Source of the DNA: Flavobacterium psychrophilum
Lineage (GTDB): Bacteria; Bacteroidota; Bacteroidia; Flavobacteriales; Flavobacteriaceae
Assembly (NCBI GenBank): GCA_945878515.1
Contig: CAMCTL010000079.1
Coordinates: 1 to 14,615, forward strand
DNA: 14,615 nucleotides
Direction: 5' to 3'
The notes beneath the pieces are model-generated. The model was given only the letters and a program-made list of their open reading frames with translations. It was not told the DNA's origin and did no database searches. Shown in pieces: positions 13,179-14,615 of this stretch. The translations under genes and the position numbers were made by a program. Position 1 is the stretch's first letter. Each line of letters starts with the position of its first letter.

Positions 13179-13410
13179 ATTTGATGCGAATTACATAACT
13201 TAAAAGAATAAATCTGTAACAAGCATCATGTAAATTCATCGTAACATTGTATTTGGAAACTAATCTATGATTTGTAATTTTTAAAATAAAAAATAGTGTT
13301 TCAATATTCTTAATCTTCGCTCTAGTTTCCGTTTATTGAATCCGAAATACTAACAATAACCTCATGGTGAATCTAACAGGCTTATTTTAAGTTATTTATT
13401 AAATTACAAG
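13179..13410. other. Non-coding gap before the P-type ATPase gene
   Basis: A gap of 232 bases with no convincing gene or terminator. One possible promoter is TTG (13247-13249) with TATGATTTG (13266-13274), which has one extra base against TAnnTTTG. The ATPase gene could therefore have its own promoter, apart from the tight operon upstream. Confidence 0.3.
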
Positions 13411-14615
13411 ATGATACATACATACAACATTACTGGAATGTCCTGCGATGGTTGCCGCACCAAAGTCGAAAAAGCCCTCAATACTATTGATGGAGTGGAG
13501 GCCACAGTTTCATTGAATCCGCCGATTGCTACCATTACAACAGAAAAGAATATTTCCATTTTCAAACTTCAAAAATCATTATATATCGCAGGAAACTACG
13601 TGATAACCGAATCAGACAGTTCTAACGAAAAATCGCTTTACAATAGACCACCATCAACAGAGATGAATAGTATTGCTTTGCCAAAAAGTGCTTCTGGAAA
13701 ATATTACTGTCCGATGTTTTGCGAAGGCGAAAAAGTCTATGATGCTCAAGTAGGTTGTCCCGTTTGCGGAATGGATTTGGTCAAAGCACCGGATTTAAAC
13801 CGCACTAAAGTACAGTACACTTGCCCGATGCATCCCGAAATTGTTCAGGATCAACCCGGAGATTGTCCTATTTGCGGAATGGATTTGGTTCCCATGCAAC
13901 CCACGGACGATGAAGAAAACACGGCTTATACTGACTTAATGCGAAAGATGAAAGTGGCACTTGTTTTTACCATTCCAGTTTTCATCATCTCGATGGTCTT
14001 AATGTTTCCTAATAATCCATTGCTGAAACTATTAGGAATGAACGAATGGAATTGGATTCAGTTTGTTTTATCACTTCCCGTTGTTTTTTATTCCGGATGG
14101 ATGTTTTTTGTACGTGCTTGGAAATCCATTATCAGTTGGAATCTCAATATGTTTACACTAATTGGAATTGGAACTGGAATCGCTTTTTTATTCAGCATAG
14201 CGGGTTTACTTTTTCCTGATTATTTTCCAAATGAATTCAAGCATCACGGCGCTGTTTCACTTTATTTTGAAGCGACGGTCGTGATTTTGACTTTAGTTTT
14301 ATTAGGTCAACTATTAGAAGCCAGAGCGCACAGTCAAACGAGTGGAGCAATAAAGGAATTATTAAAATTAGCACCAACCGAAGCTACTTTAGTTATCGAA
14401 GGAAAAGACAAAGTGATTTCTATTCACCACATCAAAAAAGACGATTTGTTGCGTGTAAAACCTGGAGAAAAAATTCCGGTGGACGGAAAAATAACTGATG
14501 GCGAAAGTACCATTGATGAATCTATGATTTCTGGGGAACCCATTCCTGTTGATAAAACGACGGGCGATACCGTTATTGCAGGAACTATAAACGGCAATAA
14601 ATCCTTTGTGATGAT
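13411..14615 (+). CDS. copA: CopA-like copper-translocating P1B-type ATPase, N-terminal part (runs off the window)
   Basis: The visible 401 codons are open to the window edge. The protein begins with an HMA domain (ligands C12 and C15 in GMSCDGC) and then two small heavy-metal-binding modules of the CPM...CPxCGMDL type (first C100-C119, second C138-C155, the latter CPMHPE). Four hydrophobic segments follow (~180-200, ~212-234, ~248-268, ~285-305), then the start of the actuator domain (PVDGKI, DESMISGEP). The CPC metal site, phosphorylated DKTG and nucleotide domain must lie beyond the window. The ATPase exports Cu(I) from the cytoplasm; silver is also possible. The start at ATG 13411 is set by the HMA domain beginning at once. 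Confidence 0.9.
   Translation, partial: MIHTYNITGMSCDGCRTKVEKALNTIDGVEATVSLNPPIATITTEKNISIFKLQKSLYIAGNYVITESDSSNEKSLYNRPPSTEMNSIALPKSASGKYYCPMFCEGEKVYDAQVGCPVCGMDLVKAPDLNRTKVQYTCPMHPEIVQDQPGDCPICGMDLVPMQPTDDEENTAYTDLMRKMKVALVFTIPVFIISMVLMFPNNPLLKLLGMNEWNWIQFVLSLPVVFYSGWMFFVRAWKSIISWNLNMFTLIGIGTGIAFLFSIAGLLFPDYFPNEFKHHGAVSLYFEATVVILTLVLLGQLLEARAHSQTSGAIKELLKLAPTEATLVIEGKDKVISIHHIKKDDLLRVKPGEKIPVDGKITDGESTIDESMISGEPIPVDKTTGDTVIAGTINGNKSFVM

Overview
The window looks like chromosome from a Bacteroidetes bacterium, most likely a Flavobacterium or a close relative. The DNA is AT-rich, and Shine-Dalgarno sequences are largely absent. Several promoters have the Bacteroidetes form TTG-N18..21-TAnnTTTG. 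The aroA-queA neighbourhood and the short intergenic repeat types are ones I associate with Flavobacteriaceae. Assignments rest on motif reading only; no database search was possible.

Region 1 (98-6021) is an accessory block, all on the + strand. It starts with a strong candidate promoter and a large fused enzyme: a PLP-dependent alpha-oxoamine-synthase-type domain joined to a GNAT/FemAB-like acyltransferase domain. Four tandem paralogues of a ~130-residue STAS-like protein follow, then a soluble hybrid histidine kinase (two HAMP-like segments, HisKA, HATPase, receiver). The enzyme, the repeated small proteins and the kinase read like a synthesis-and-signalling module. This is the best candidate here for an undescribed system, but the functional link is inference.

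Region 2 (6055-9230) is housekeeping: a MazG-like nucleotide pyrophosphohydrolase, aroA (EPSP synthase), a tRNA-Pro(GGG) on the opposite strand, queA (queuosine biosynthesis) and a terminator. It is peppered with short low-complexity or palindromic repeats. One of them lies in frame inside aroA, adding about ten residues, and resembles an intergenic copy downstream of queA.

Region 3 (9228-9866, minus) is a flavin reductase-family protein with its own -7 element.

Region 4 (10060 to the window end, +) is a copper (heavy-metal) handling cluster. In order it holds a small exported Cys-rich protein, an exported HMA-DUF3347 protein, a TlpA-like thiol-disulfide protein, an exported HMA protein, a probable outer-membrane protein, and the N-terminal two thirds or so of a CopA-like P1B ATPase cut by the window edge. 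The middle four genes are packed with gaps of 1, 5 and -1 bases and are surely one operon. The likely logic is export of copper by the ATPase and binding, thiol maintenance and passage of metal in the periplasm by the others.
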